From Streptomyces sp. GESEQ-35 (GTDB lineage: Bacteria > Actinomycetota > Actinomycetes > Streptomycetales > Streptomycetaceae): 64,000 bases of DNA. The notes beneath the pieces are model-generated. The model ran no database searches and was not told the origin of the DNA. It saw only the letters and a program-made list of their open reading frames with translations. The DNA lies in contig NZ_JAFFSX010000006.1 in NCBI RefSeq assembly GCF_017948485.1, positions 186,001 to 250,000 on the forward strand. The letters are read 5' to 3'. Position numbers and translations under genes: made by a program. Below are positions 1 through 9,595 of this stretch, piece by piece. Each line of letters begins with the position of its first letter. Within the stretch, counting starts at the first letter, position 1.

Positions 1-3000
1 GAACGCGACCCGCGCGCCGAGACCCTGCCGGTGATCGTCCCGCGCGGAGCACGCAGCCACAGCGTGCCGGCGTCCGCCGACGAGCAGTCCCAGACGTTTG
101 AGACCAGCCGTGATCTGACGGCCCGTTGGGACTGGAACGAGCTGAAGGTACGGCGCCGCCGCCCCTCCCTCGTCACCCCCGAGGACCTGGAACGTCGCTC
201 CGAGCTGTTCGTCGAGGGCACGGCGAACTCCCTCCAGACCGGTGACCAGCTGCTCTTCGTCTTCGGTGAACAGGCGGGCGGCGCGCGGAAGTTGCTGCCG
301 GTCGCCAAGACGCGGGTCGACCGGGATGACGAGATCACCGCGATCTCTCTGCCCAAGTCGGCGCCGCCGACGCTGAAGGAGCTCGTCGATGAGGTACGGC
401 GCTGGACGGCTGCGCCTGCGACACCCGGCGAACCCGGCGACGAGCCGCCCACGCCCGAGGTGCCCAACCCGCGTCCGGTCAGCCGGCTGATCGAGGACTT
501 CGAGGATCAGGTTCTTGCGCCGCTGCGGACCGATCTGGACGCGGTGAAGACGCCGGAACAGCTCGCGGCGCGGCTTGTGGAGCCGGTGGCGAGGCTTGGC
601 GAGGCGCAGGTCTTGGCTACGCCGTATGAAGATGTGGCGGAGTGGTTTGCTCAGCTGGAGGCGGTGCTTGCGGAATTGGCCGAGCGTGCCTTGGAGTTGG
701 CGCCTGCGCAGACGGTTGAGTCGGTGGGTTCGGCGGCTGCGGCGCCGTCGGGGCTGGTCGCGCAGTTCCCCGCGCCCCTGAAGGGCGATCCCCGGACCGC
801 TGCTTTTCAGGCCCTGGCCGCTGTACTGCCCGCCCTGAGTTCTGTCACCCCCGCCGCAACCGGCACCCCGCGCCAGGCCACCGACCCTGCCCGGCTCCTC
901 GCCGCCCTCAACCCCGGCCTCACCGGCCTCTATCCGGCCTGGCGAAAGGCGGCCGCCGCTCCCACCACCCCCCAGCTCCTCCGCGACCTCCTCGCCATGC
1001 GCGTCACCGCCGCGCCCTTCGGCGCCACGGCCCCGCTCAAGCCGGTCCAGGACTTCCGGGGCCGGGTCATCCGCACGGCGGACTGGCCGCTCACCGGCGC
1101 GGCTCTGACCAGCATGCGCGTCGTGTACGACACGGCGGGCAAGGTTCCGGTCAGGGCCGAGTTCCAGCACGTCGAGGGCAGTAGCTCCGACCAGCGCGCC
1201 GAGAACCTGCCCGTCCCGCAGTTCGTCACCTTCGCGCTGGGCCCGGGCCAGGTCGAGCTGTCCGTCCGCGCCGGCCAGGACCGCGACCTGAACTGGCTCA
1301 ACCGTCGTCCCGCCGACTCCCAGGAGCCCGGCGTCACAGTCCGTCTGCACTCGGGGCTGCCCGAGCGCACCTTGTTCGTGTCGCGGCCCGACGACGACGG
1401 CCTGGTCCATGTGGGCATCCACAACGGCACGGCCCAGGAGGTCGCCCTGCGGCCGGGCGCGAGCGAGCAGTTCACGCACGGCGAGTACGAGGTCAGCGCC
1501 CGCTACACCATGGGCACCGCTGAGCCCAACGTCGAGGTGGTCATCGCCAGCAAGCCGCAGCCCGTCAACCGCAGCGTGCTGCAACTCGACACCGTGCACA
1601 CGGGCATCACCGTCGGCAGCTGGGTCGCCGTCCAGCGCCCCGCAAAGGGCACCCAGGACGGCATCCCCGGAGACGCCAAGCTCGCCTTCGTCACCACGCA
1701 GGTGGTCGCCGCGCGCACGGCCGCGTACACGAACTACGGCATCACCGGCCGCGGCACCGAACTCACCCTCGCCGACCCCTGGCTGGACGAGTTCGACGTG
1801 CTGCTCTCGCACATCCGCGACACCACCGTGCACGCGGCGGGCGAGCCCCTGCGGCCGGCGGACGAGCCCCTTGCCGAGGACGTGTACGGCAACGAGATCG
1901 AACTCGCCGAGCTGTACGACGGGTTGAGGCCCGGCCGCACACTGATCGTCAGCGGCGAGCGCACCGACATCCCGGGCGTGGCCGGCCTCGCCGCCACCGA
2001 GGTCGTCACGATCGCCACCGCCGATGCGGCCGTCGACCCCCAACTGCCCGGCGACCATGTCCACACCGCGCTCACCCTCACCGCCGACCTGGCCCACCGC
2101 TACCGGCGGGAGACGGTCCGCATCCTCGGCAACGTCGTCGAGGTCACCCACGGCGAGAGCCGCGAGGAGGCGATCGGCAGCGGCGACTCGGACCGGGTGA
2201 ACCAGACCTTCGCGCTCTGGCAGACCCCGCTCACCTGGCTCGCCGACGACAACCCCCTCGGCGCCACCCCGGTGCTGGAGATCCGTATCGACGGCGTGCT
2301 CTGGCACGAGGTCGACAGCCTCGCCGGACGCGGCCCGGGCGAGCGTGTCTACATCACCGGCAGCACGGCGGACGGCCGGACAACCGTCACGTTCGGCGAC
2401 GGCATCCACGGCGCCCGCCTGCCCAGCGGCCACGAGAACGTCCGCGCCCGCTACCGCTTCGGCACCGGCAAGGCCGCCAACGTCGCCGCCGACCGGATCA
2501 CCCAGCCCCTCTCCCGGCCGCTCGGCGTCACCGCGGTCACCAACCCCCGTGCGGCGACGGGCGGTTCGGACGCGGACGGGCCCGGCCTGACCCGCCGTAC
2601 GATCCCCCTCGCGGTCTCGTCCCTGGACCGGCTGGTGTCCACGGCGGACTACGAGGACTTCGCCCGCTCCCGCGCCGGCATCGGCCGGGCAGCCGCACGG
2701 GAACTCTTCGACGGGCGGCGACGCGTCGTGCACGTGACGGTCGCGGGCACGGACGACGTGCCGCTCGGCGAGGAGACCCTCCGGCCGCTGCGCGCCGCCC
2801 TCACCGAATACGGCGACCTGGGCCTCCCGGTCCGGGTGGACCTCCGCGAGCTGGTCCTCCTCGTGGTCGCCGCCAAGGTGAAGGTGGCCCCCGACCACGC
2901 CTGGGAGTTCGTCGAGCCGCGCCTGCGCCAGGCACTGCTGCGCCGACTCGGCTACGAGGGACGGGAGTTGGCGCAGCCCGCCCGGCTCTCCGACATCCTG

Positions 3001-3381
3001 GCCGCGGCCCACACCGTGCCCGGCGTCGACTACGTGGACGTCGACGTCTTCACCGGGATCCCCGCGTCCGCCACCCCGGACCGGCTCACCGAGCTGCTCA
3101 CCCGCCCCGGCGCACCGAGGACCAGCGTGCCCGCGCATCCGGCGACGTACGACGAGACGGTCCACACCGTCCGAGCCGACGACGGCGAGACCCTGAGTGC
3201 CGTAGCGGCTCGTTACGGCATCCCGCTCGCCGAACTCCTGCGCCTCAACCCCGACATCACCGACACCCGGCGCCTGCCGAAGGGCCGGTCGGTGTTCGTC
3301 TTCCGCGGTATCCGCCCGGCCCAGCTCGCGCTGCTGTCGCCGCGTGCCGCGGACACCCTGATCCTGACGGAGGTCAAGTGA
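1..3381 (+). CDS. Putative baseplate assembly protein of a contractile injection system, 5'-truncated by the window
   Basis: The reading frame is open from base 1, so the true start lies outside the window. At least 1,126 residues are visible. The region about 270 to 90 residues before the stop resembles the Baseplate_J/gp47 wedge family (SLDRLVSTADYEDFAR, then a GVDYVDVDVF segment). The last 75 residues hold a LysM-like fold (DGETLSAVAARYGIPLAELL). Large baseplate proteins of this kind occur in extracellular/cytoplasmic contractile injection systems of Streptomyces and act in the baseplate wedge that triggers sheath contraction. The stop overlaps the next gene's ATG by one base (TGATG), so the two are translationally coupled. 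The LysM could bind peptidoglycan, or could serve as a spike-binding adaptor as in other injection systems; the sequence does not decide which. Confidence 0.8.
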   Translation, partial: ERDPRAETLPVIVPRGARSHSVPASADEQSQTFETSRDLTARWDWNELKVRRRRPSLVTPEDLERRSELFVEGTANSLQTGDQLLFVFGEQAGGARKLLPVAKTRVDRDDEITAISLPKSAPPTLKELVDEVRRWTAAPATPGEPGDEPPTPEVPNPRPVSRLIEDFEDQVLAPLRTDLDAVKTPEQLAARLVEPVARLGEAQVLATPYEDVAEWFAQLEAVLAELAERALELAPAQTVESVGSAAAAPSGLVAQFPAPLKGDPRTAAFQALAAVLPALSSVTPAATGTPRQATDPARLLAALNPGLTGLYPAWRKAAAAPTTPQLLRDLLAMRVTAAPFGATAPLKPVQDFRGRVIRTADWPLTGAALTSMRVVYDTAGKVPVRAEFQHVEGSSSDQRAENLPVPQFVTFALGPGQVELSVRAGQDRDLNWLNRRPADSQEPGVTVRLHSGLPERTLFVSRPDDDGLVHVGIHNGTAQEVALRPGASEQFTHGEYEVSARYTMGTAEPNVEVVIASKPQPVNRSVLQLDTVHTGITVGSWVAVQRPAKGTQDGIPGDAKLAFVTTQVVAARTAAYTNYGITGRGTELTLADPWLDEFDVLLSHIRDTTVHAAGEPLRPADEPLAEDVYGNEIELAELYDGLRPGRTLIVSGERTDIPGVAGLAATEVVTIATADAAVDPQLPGDHVHTALTLTADLAHRYRRETVRILGNVVEVTHGESREEAIGSGDSDRVNQTFALWQTPLTWLADDNPLGATPVLEIRIDGVLWHEVDSLAGRGPGERVYITGSTADGRTTVTFGDGIHGARLPSGHENVRARYRFGTGKAANVAADRITQPLSRPLGVTAVTNPRAATGGSDADGPGLTRRTIPLAVSSLDRLVSTADYEDFARSRAGIGRAAARELFDGRRRVVHVTVAGTDDVPLGEETLRPLRAALTEYGDLGLPVRVDLRELVLLVVAAKVKVAPDHAWEFVEPRLRQALLRRLGYEGRELAQPARLSDILAAAHTVPGVDYVDVDVFTGIPASATPDRLTELLTRPGAPRTSVPAHPATYDETVHTVRADDGETLSAVAARYGIPLAELLRLNPDITDTRRLPKGRSVFVFRGIRPAQLALLSPRAADTLILTEVK

Positions 3382-5528
3382 TGTCCCCGGACGTCCAGTT
3401 CGAGACGACTGCCCCGGCGACGTCCCGCGAGCCGGACGGGCTCGCCGCGCTGCTGCCACGCTGGCACCTGCTGCGTGACGCCGAGGAGGGCGAGGCGCTG
3501 CGTGCGCTGCTCGCGGTCGTCGCCGAGCAGCTGGACCGGGTCCGCGACGGTGTCCAGCAGGGCTACGACGATCTGTTCGTGGAGACCGCGGCGCCCTGGG
3601 TGCTGCCCTACCTCGGCGATCTCGTCGGCTACCGCACCCTGCCGGGCTACGAACGCGTCCTCACCACCGGCCTGCACGAGGGCGGCCGGGCGGCGCTCGC
3701 CGAGGCCGTCGCCCCGCGCCGCGACGTGGCCGCGACGGTCGCCAACCGCCGCCGCAAGGGCACCCTCCACCTGCTGGAGGAACTGTCCGAGCAGATCACC
3801 GGCTGGCCCGCCCGCGCCGTCGAGCTGTCCCGCCTGGTCGCCCACCACCAGCCCGTGAAGCTGTACGGGGGCACCGAGCGCGCCACCCGTGGGCGCCTTG
3901 TCGACCTGCGGAATTCCTCCGAACTCGCCCTCGCGGGCGGCGCGTTCACGGCGACGGCCCGCACGGTCGACGTCCGGAGTGCCAACTCCCGCTACCGTCA
4001 GGGTGGTTGGACCCCGGCCGGCGTAGGACTCTTCGTGTGGCGGCTCAAGGCGTACTCGCTGACGTCGTCCCCGGCCTACTGCATCGACCGCGCCCGCAAC
4101 CTCTACACCTTCTCGATCCTCGGCAACGACAGCCCCCTGGTCACCAAGCCGGTCCCGGAGCCGTCGCCCACGCACATCGCGGCGGTCGACAACGTGCCCG
4201 CCTTCATCACCCGCCGTATGCTCCACGACCGGCTCGCCGACTACTACGGCCCCGGCAAGAGCTTCGTCATCCGGCGCGACGGCGAGGACAAGCCCGTACC
4301 GCCGCAGGACATCGTCGTGGCCGACCTGTCCGAGTGGCGCTACCGGCCGAAGCGTGGTCAGGTCGCCGTCGACCCGGAACTGGGCCGGATCGCGTTCGGC
4401 GCGCGGTCCGCGCCCCGGCAGGGCGTGTGGGTCGACCACCACTACGCGTTCGGCGCCGACATGGGCGGCGGCGAGTACGACCGGGACGACCGTGTGCCGC
4501 GCCCCGACGCCGCCTTCTACCGGGTCGGCCCCGGACAGCCGTACCGGCAGATCATGGACGCCTACCGGGCCTGGCAGAACGACCGCCGGGCGGACCGCAC
4601 CGGCCCCGAGGGCATCATCGAGATCACCCACAGTGGCGCCTACCAGGAGCAGCTGGACTTCGACCTCGACCCGGGCGACCGCCTCGAACTGCGGGCCGCC
4701 GAAGGCACCCGGCCCGTGATCCGGCTGCTCGACTGGTACAGCAACCGCCCCGACGCCCTCAACATCCGTGCGGTGTCCGAGGACTGCGCCCCGCACGAGC
4801 GGCCGCGCATCGTCCTCGACGGGCTCCTCGTCGCCGGCCGCGGCATCAACGTCACCGGCCCGATGGGCGCCGTCGTCGTACGCCACTCCACGCTCGTGCC
4901 CGGCTGGTCCCTGGAGCCGGAGTGCGAGCCGCACTCGCCCGAGGAACCCAGCGTCGTCCTGGAACGCACCACCGCCTGCCTCCAGGTCGAGCACAGCATC
5001 CTCGGCACCATCGAGGTCATCGGCGACGAGGTCACGGAGGAACCCCTCGACATCCACCTCCGCGACAGCGTCCTCGACGCCACCGGCGACGACCGCGAGG
5101 CCCTGTCCGCCCCGGACTGCCGCCACGCCCACGCCGTGCTCCATCTGCACCGGACGACCGTGATCGGCGAAATCCACACGCACGCCGTCGAGATCGCCGA
5201 GAACTCGATCCTCACCGGGAAGCTGCACGTGGCCCGGCGCGGCATCGGCTGCATGCGGTACTCGGCCGTACCCGCGGGCTCGCGCACTCCGCGACGCCAC
5301 CGCTGCACAGCCGTACGGCCGTTGTTCGCCGCCGTGCGCTACGGGACGCCCTGGTACGGGCAGTTGGCCGACGGCGGTCCCGAGGAGATCCGGCGCGGAT
5401 CCGACGACGGCGCCGAACTGGGCGCCTTCCACGACCTGTACCGGCCGCAGCGCGAGGACGGCCTGCGCGCGCGGCTGGAGGAGTACACGCCCGCGGGCAC
5501 GGACGCCGGGATCTTCTTCGTGACATGA
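3381..5528 (+). CDS. Phage tail-like protein of the injection system
   Basis: 715 residues. I chose ATG 3381, overlapping the upstream stop by one base, over GTG 3378. Residues about 25-110 look like the N-terminal part of phage tail protein I (P2 gpI): a helical segment EQLDRVRDGVQQGYDDLF followed by APWVLPYLGDLVGYRTLPG. The middle and C-terminal parts (about 430-640) are rich in short beta repeats with regularly spaced Ile/Val/Leu and Asp/Asn-Gly turns, suggesting a right-handed beta-helix or a carbohydrate-binding surface. In injection-system operons the gene after the baseplate J-like gene usually encodes such a wedge or tail-fibre-attachment component. A 22-bp tandem duplication sits exactly at its stop codon. 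The precise role is inferred from order and N-terminal similarity only. Confidence 0.7.
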   Translation: MSPDVQFETTAPATSREPDGLAALLPRWHLLRDAEEGEALRALLAVVAEQLDRVRDGVQQGYDDLFVETAAPWVLPYLGDLVGYRTLPGYERVLTTGLHEGGRAALAEAVAPRRDVAATVANRRRKGTLHLLEELSEQITGWPARAVELSRLVAHHQPVKLYGGTERATRGRLVDLRNSSELALAGGAFTATARTVDVRSANSRYRQGGWTPAGVGLFVWRLKAYSLTSSPAYCIDRARNLYTFSILGNDSPLVTKPVPEPSPTHIAAVDNVPAFITRRMLHDRLADYYGPGKSFVIRRDGEDKPVPPQDIVVADLSEWRYRPKRGQVAVDPELGRIAFGARSAPRQGVWVDHHYAFGADMGGGEYDRDDRVPRPDAAFYRVGPGQPYRQIMDAYRAWQNDRRADRTGPEGIIEITHSGAYQEQLDFDLDPGDRLELRAAEGTRPVIRLLDWYSNRPDALNIRAVSEDCAPHERPRIVLDGLLVAGRGINVTGPMGAVVVRHSTLVPGWSLEPECEPHSPEEPSVVLERTTACLQVEHSILGTIEVIGDEVTEEPLDIHLRDSVLDATGDDREALSAPDCRHAHAVLHLHRTTVIGEIHTHAVEIAENSILTGKLHVARRGIGCMRYSAVPAGSRTPRRHRCTAVRPLFAAVRYGTPWYGQLADGGPEEIRRGSDDGAELGAFHDLYRPQREDGLRARLEEYTPAGTDAGIFFVT

Positions 5529-5550
5529 CGGGATCTTCTTCGTGACGTGA
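5507..5550 (+). repeat. 22-bp tandem duplication spanning the tail gene stop codon
   Basis: Two adjacent copies (5507-5528 and 5529-5550) differ at one base, ACATGA against ACGTGA. The first copy encodes the last residues and stop of the tail protein; the second repeats the same reading and a second in-frame TGA in the non-coding gap. It looks like a recent slippage duplication. Confidence 0.9.
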
Positions 5551-5604
5551 GCAGTGCCGCCGTAAGCCCTACCCGCACTTTCCTGAACCAGGGGGACCCC
5601 CTTC

Positions 5605-7155
5605 ATGCACGCTGACCTCTCCCGCTCCACGTTCCGCCCGGAGCGGCACTACTCCGCGGTCATCGCCCAGCAGGGCCGTGTCCAGCTCGACGCCGACGCC
5701 AACGAGCAGACCGCGATCCAGCTCCACCAGGCCCGCACCCTCGCCGCCGACCTCATCGGACAGCACGGCGGGCCGCGCGACGCCGCGGGCTTCCGCATCG
5801 AGTACGTGGGCGGCAAGCACGACATCGACACCCTGTTCATCCACGGTGGCCGCTACTACGTCGACGGCATCCTGCTCGACGCGAACCGCCCGGTGTCCGG
5901 CACGCCCGTGCCCGACGAGGACGCGGAGGACCAGGAAACCGCGCAGCCGCTCGAGTACTGGACGTACTGGGACCAGCCCGACGGTTTCCGCGACCCGGAG
6001 AAGCCCGGCGACCGGCTGCCCTCGCCCGCCCAGTCGCCGTTCCTGGTGTATCTGAAGGTGTGGGAGCGCTCGGTCAGCGCAGCCGAGGATCCGGCACTGC
6101 GCGAGGTCGCGCTCGGCACGGCGCTGCCCGACACCGCGGCCCGCGTGAAGGTCGTCTGGCAGGTGCTGCCGCTCTCGCTCGCCGCGCTGGAGATCGAGGA
6201 CGCGAACCCGCCGAAGGAGGACGTCCGCGCCGCCTTCACCCGCTGGGCGCAGCAGCAGTCCACGCCCACCGCCCGGCTCGCCGCCCGCAGCGAGCGGCCC
6301 GACCACGCCGACGAGGACCCGTGCCTGGTCAAGCCCGACGCCCGCTACCGGGGCCCGGAGAACCAGCTGTACCGGGTGGAGATCCACGAGGGCGGCGAGG
6401 CCAAGGACGCCACCTTCAAGTGGTCCCGCGAGAACGGCTCCGTCGTCTTCCCGGTCGACGAACTCGACGGCACCTGGGTGCAGTTGGCTACCCTCGGTCA
6501 TGACGAGAAGCTGGACCTCGACGTCGGTGACTTTGTCGAGCTCACCGACACCGCGTACGCCTCCCGCCTCGAACCCCTCCCGCTGCTGCGGGTCGAGGAG
6601 CTGGACCTGCCGGGCCGCCGGGTGCGCCTGTCCGCCGAGCCGGCGGACGAGGTCGGGCGGCTGCCCCACCTCAACCCGTTCCTGCGCCGCTGGGACCATC
6701 ACGAGGGCCCGAAGCGCAAGGGCCGCACGGCACCACTCCGGGGCGGCGCGGTCCGTATCGAGGAGGGGGAGTGGCTGCCCCTGGAGGACGGCGTCGAGGT
6801 CTACTTCGCCAAGGGCGCCGCCTACCGCACCGGCGACCACTGGATCGTCCCCGCCCGCACCGCCACCGGCAGCGTCGAATGGCCGGCCGACCAGGCCCGC
6901 CGCCCCCTCCTCCGGGCCCCCGCCGGCATCGTCCGCTCCTTCGCCCCGCTCGCCCTGGTCAAGGGCGAGGGCGGCACCGTCGACCTGCGGCTCGCGTTCA
7001 CCCCGCTCGCCAGCAGCATTCCGGCGGCGGACGAGGCGACGCTCGCTGCGGAGTCCCAGGCACGCCGGGAGGAGCAGGTGGCGGAGGCCGACCCCTCCGG
7101 CGGCCGGTCGCAGACAACGGCCGAGGCCGAGCGCGCAGTGGACGGAGACGAGTAA
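5605..7155 (+). CDS. DUF6519 domain-containing injection-system protein
   Basis: 516 residues, ATG start with an AGGGGG motif about 12 bases upstream. The N-terminus (ADLSRSTFRPERHYSAVIAQ, then GRVQLDADANEQ) is the signature of DUF6519 proteins, which sit in actinobacterial phage-tail-like and contractile injection loci. The family often precedes or replaces tail-fibre modules, and its function is unknown to me. The mid part carries a repeated pattern of an ordered acidic beta-rich segment followed by Lys/Trp-rich strands. The C-terminal 40 residues are Ala/Glu/Arg-rich and probably coiled. The stop TAA overlaps the ATG of the amidase by one base, implying coupled expression. It is likely a structural or fibre-associated part of the particle. 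Confidence 0.75.
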   Translation: MHADLSRSTFRPERHYSAVIAQQGRVQLDADANEQTAIQLHQARTLAADLIGQHGGPRDAAGFRIEYVGGKHDIDTLFIHGGRYYVDGILLDANRPVSGTPVPDEDAEDQETAQPLEYWTYWDQPDGFRDPEKPGDRLPSPAQSPFLVYLKVWERSVSAAEDPALREVALGTALPDTAARVKVVWQVLPLSLAALEIEDANPPKEDVRAAFTRWAQQQSTPTARLAARSERPDHADEDPCLVKPDARYRGPENQLYRVEIHEGGEAKDATFKWSRENGSVVFPVDELDGTWVQLATLGHDEKLDLDVGDFVELTDTAYASRLEPLPLLRVEELDLPGRRVRLSAEPADEVGRLPHLNPFLRRWDHHEGPKRKGRTAPLRGGAVRIEEGEWLPLEDGVEVYFAKGAAYRTGDHWIVPARTATGSVEWPADQARRPLLRAPAGIVRSFAPLALVKGEGGTVDLRLAFTPLASSIPAADEATLAAESQARREEQVAEADPSGGRSQTTAEAERAVDGDE

Positions 7156-8051
7156 TGGCCAAGCCCCTGAGCGCGTCCAAGCTGGTGGAGATCCTGCGCA
7201 AGGAAGGCCTCACGGTCCACGAGGTCCGCAACTGGCGCTCCCACAACCGCAATTCGAAGGGCCCCTGGGGCCCGGTCAACGGCGTGATGATCCACCACAC
7301 CGTCACCTCCGGCACCAACGCGTCCGTCGACCTCTGCTACGACGGCCACTCCAATCTGCCCGGCCCGCTCTGCCACGGCGTCATCGACAAGAAGGGCCAC
7401 ATCCACCTCGTCGGCAACGGCCGCGCCAACCACGCGGGCCTCGGCGACAACGACGTCCTGCGCGCCGTGATCAACGAAACGAAGCTGCCGACCGACAACG
7501 AGGCCGACACCGACGGCAACCGGCACTTCTACGGCTTCGAGTGCATCAACCTCGGCAACGGCAAGGACCCCTGGCCCGAGGTGCAGAAGGAGGCCATCGA
7601 GAAGGTCTCCGCCGCGATCTGCCGCCACCACGGCTGGACCGAGCGCTCCGTGATCGGCCACAAGGAGTGGCAGCCGGGCAAGGTCGACCCACGCGGCTTC
7701 ACCATGGACGGCATGCGCAAGCGGATCGCCCAACGGCTGGCCGGCAAGGGCGGCGACACCGGCGGCAAGGAACCCGACCCGAAGCCGGCCCCGCCCAAGC
7801 CGACCTACGAACCGTTCCCCGGCAGCGGCTTCTTCCACGTCGGCCAGAAGTCCCCGATCATCACCGCGATGGGCCACCGCCTGGTCGCCGAAGACTGCGG
7901 CCGCTACGAAGAGGGCCCAAGCCCCGAATGGACCGAGGCCGACCGCCGCTCCTACCAGGCCTGGCAGCAAAAACTCCGCTTCAAGGGCAAGGACGCGGAC
8001 GGAATCCCGGGAAAGGTCAGTTGGGACAAACTAAGGGTGCCGAACAACTGA
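7155..8051 (+). CDS. N-acetylmuramoyl-L-alanine amidase (Amidase_2/PGRP type)
   Basis: 298 residues, ATG 7155 overlapping the upstream TAA. It should cleave the amide between N-acetylmuramic acid and the stem peptide. Zinc-ligand segments of the Amidase_2 fold are visible: GVMIHHTVTSG (His47/48), GRANHAGLG (near residue 95) and VIGHKEWQPGKVDP (near 175). A Pro/Lys linker follows, then a C-terminal segment ending FKGKDADGIPGKVSWDKL, resembling the cell-wall-binding tail of streptomycete phage endolysins. No signal peptide is seen. It therefore either acts inside the cell, is released on lysis, or rides on the injection particle. It is the last gene of the operon, before a hairpin repeat. Family assignment is firm; its role in the particle is inferred from operon position. 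Confidence 0.85.
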   Translation: MAKPLSASKLVEILRKEGLTVHEVRNWRSHNRNSKGPWGPVNGVMIHHTVTSGTNASVDLCYDGHSNLPGPLCHGVIDKKGHIHLVGNGRANHAGLGDNDVLRAVINETKLPTDNEADTDGNRHFYGFECINLGNGKDPWPEVQKEAIEKVSAAICRHHGWTERSVIGHKEWQPGKVDPRGFTMDGMRKRIAQRLAGKGGDTGGKEPDPKPAPPKPTYEPFPGSGFFHVGQKSPIITAMGHRLVAEDCGRYEEGPSPEWTEADRRSYQAWQQKLRFKGKDADGIPGKVSWDKLRVPNN

Positions 8052-8054
8052 TAA

Positions 8055-8127
8055 GGGGCGCCCCGCGCCCCTTCCAGGGGCGCGGGGAACTGCGCGACAA
8101 GCCACAACGCACCCGCAGTCGCAACAC
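8055..8127 (+). repeat. Streptomyces interspersed intergenic element with strong hairpin (also terminator)
   Basis: Just after the amidase stop is a 12-bp perfect stem (8061-8072 with 8076-8087, loop TCC) followed by the tail AACTGCGCGACAAGCC and ACGCACCCGCAG. From memory this combination recurs between many Streptomyces genes. It lies between convergent genes, so it probably ends transcription from both sides. Confidence 0.6.
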
Positions 8128-8146
8128 AACCGCCCCACCCGAGCTC

Positions 8147-9595
8147 TTAGGCACTCGGCGGAAAAGAAGGCCGCACCGGCACCCGAACATCCTGCTCGGG
8201 CAACGGCGGCAACGCCCCCTTGCGCAGCCACGCCGTGAACAGATCCTCCAACGGCTGCTCCGTGAACCGCGCCGCATGCGCGGTGAACACAGCAGTGCTG
8301 ACCGCACCATTACGGTGCAGCCCCGCCCACCCGCGCAGCATCCGGAAGAAGTCCGCGTCACCCATCGCGCAGCGCAACGCATGCACGGTGAGCCCACCAC
8401 GCTGATACAGCCGATCGTCGAACATCAACTTGCGCCCCGGATCGGCAAGCTTCAGATCCTGCGGCTGTCCGGCGAGCAACCGGTGAGCCGCGGCAGCAAG
8501 TTGCTGAGCCGTCCGCCCACCCGACCGCTCCGACCACAACCACTCCGCGTACTTCGCGAACCCCTCGTTCAGCCATATGTGCCGCCAGTCCGCGATGGAC
8601 ACACTGTTGCCGAACCACTGATGCGCCAGCTCATGCGCGACGAGCCGCTCCCAACCCCGCGCCCCGTCCACATGGTTGGCGCCGAACAGCGACAGCCCCT
8701 GCGCCTCGACGGGGACATCGAGCTCTTCCTCCGTCACCACGACCGCGTACTCGTCGAACGGATACGGCCCGAACAGCTCCTGGAACAGCTCCATCATCGC
8801 GGGCTGCCGTGCGAAGTCCCGGGAGAACCGGGACAGCAGATGCGCCGGAATGTGCCCGTGCTGCGGCACACCGCCAAGACCCGGGTCGCCGAGCAGCACC
8901 GTCTCGTACTTGCCGATCGACAGCCCGACCAGATAACTCGACGTCGGCGCGGCCTGCTCGTACACCCAGGTGGTCGTCGACGCCTTGGTCGTCCGGGTCA
9001 GCAGCCGCCCGCCCGCGACAACGGAGTACGCCGACGGTGTCGTGATGGAAATCTGGTACGACGCCTTGTCCGCGGGCCGGTCGTTGCACGGGTACCAGGA
9101 CGGCGCCCCGACCGGCTGGCTCGCCACCAGCGCCCCGTCCTCCAGCTCCTCCCAGCCGAGCCCGCCCCACGGGCTGTTGACCGGCTTGGGGTTGCCCGAC
9201 CAGTGCACCTCGACGGTGAAGGCGGCCCCGGGGCGGACCGGCTTCGCGGGACGGATACGCAGCTTGCCGCCACGATGCGTGTAATGCGGCTGCCGCCCGT
9301 CCACCCGGACCCGGCCGACCTTGAAGTCGGCCAGGTTGAGCTGGAACTCGCCCACCGGCGAGCGGCCCGCTATGGCGTTGATCCGGGCCGTCCCCGCCAG
9401 CCGGTTCGGACCCGGGCGGTAGTCCAGCGCGAGCTCATAGCGGTGCACCCGGTAACGGGAATCTCCGTTGTCGGGGAAGTACGGGTCCGGACCCACTGCC
9501 TGCTGAACCGCCACTGCCGCGTCTGCTCCCTGCGCTGTGCTCGTACGACGTCCCTCGCTCCCCGACGTCGTAGGAGCCGTGCTCAGCGGCGCCAT
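8147..9595 (-). CDS. M1 family metallopeptidase
   Basis: 482 residues. The zinc site is complete: HELAH at residues 321-325 and the downstream glutamate 344 in NEGF. The exopeptidase loop normally read as GAMEN is replaced by LFGAN (about residues 303-307). The N-terminal 40 residues are low complexity, with no convincing signal peptide. The length is at the short end of the family, with the beta-rich N-domain plus catalytic domain but no long C-terminal helical domain. Its ATG lies inside the end of the upstream NRPS gene (13-base overlap), so the two form an operon. In epsilon-poly-lysine producers a zinc aminopeptidase of this class degrades the polymer; a similar job here is inference from the pairing. 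Confidence 0.85.
   Translation of the reverse strand: MAPLSTAPTTSGSEGRRTSTAQGADAAVAVQQAVGPDPYFPDNGDSRYRVHRYELALDYRPGPNRLAGTARINAIAGRSPVGEFQLNLADFKVGRVRVDGRQPHYTHRGGKLRIRPAKPVRPGAAFTVEVHWSGNPKPVNSPWGGLGWEELEDGALVASQPVGAPSWYPCNDRPADKASYQISITTPSAYSVVAGGRLLTRTTKASTTTWVYEQAAPTSSYLVGLSIGKYETVLLGDPGLGGVPQHGHIPAHLLSRFSRDFARQPAMMELFQELFGPYPFDEYAVVVTEEELDVPVEAQGLSLFGANHVDGARGWERLVAHELAHQWFGNSVSIADWRHIWLNEGFAKYAEWLWSERSGGRTAQQLAAAAHRLLAGQPQDLKLADPGRKLMFDDRLYQRGGLTVHALRCAMGDADFFRMLRGWAGLHRNGAVSTAVFTAHAARFTEQPLEDLFTAWLRKGALPPLPEQDVRVPVRPSFPPSA

Noticed and set aside
3213..5630. An 805-residue open frame opposite the tail gene, and similar long frames at 9775-13554 (+) and 43439-45142 (-)
   Set aside because: They mirror real genes in high-GC DNA, have compositions rich in Arg/Gly/Val or Ala without recognisable motifs, and lack ribosome sites. 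The opposite strands encode clear families.
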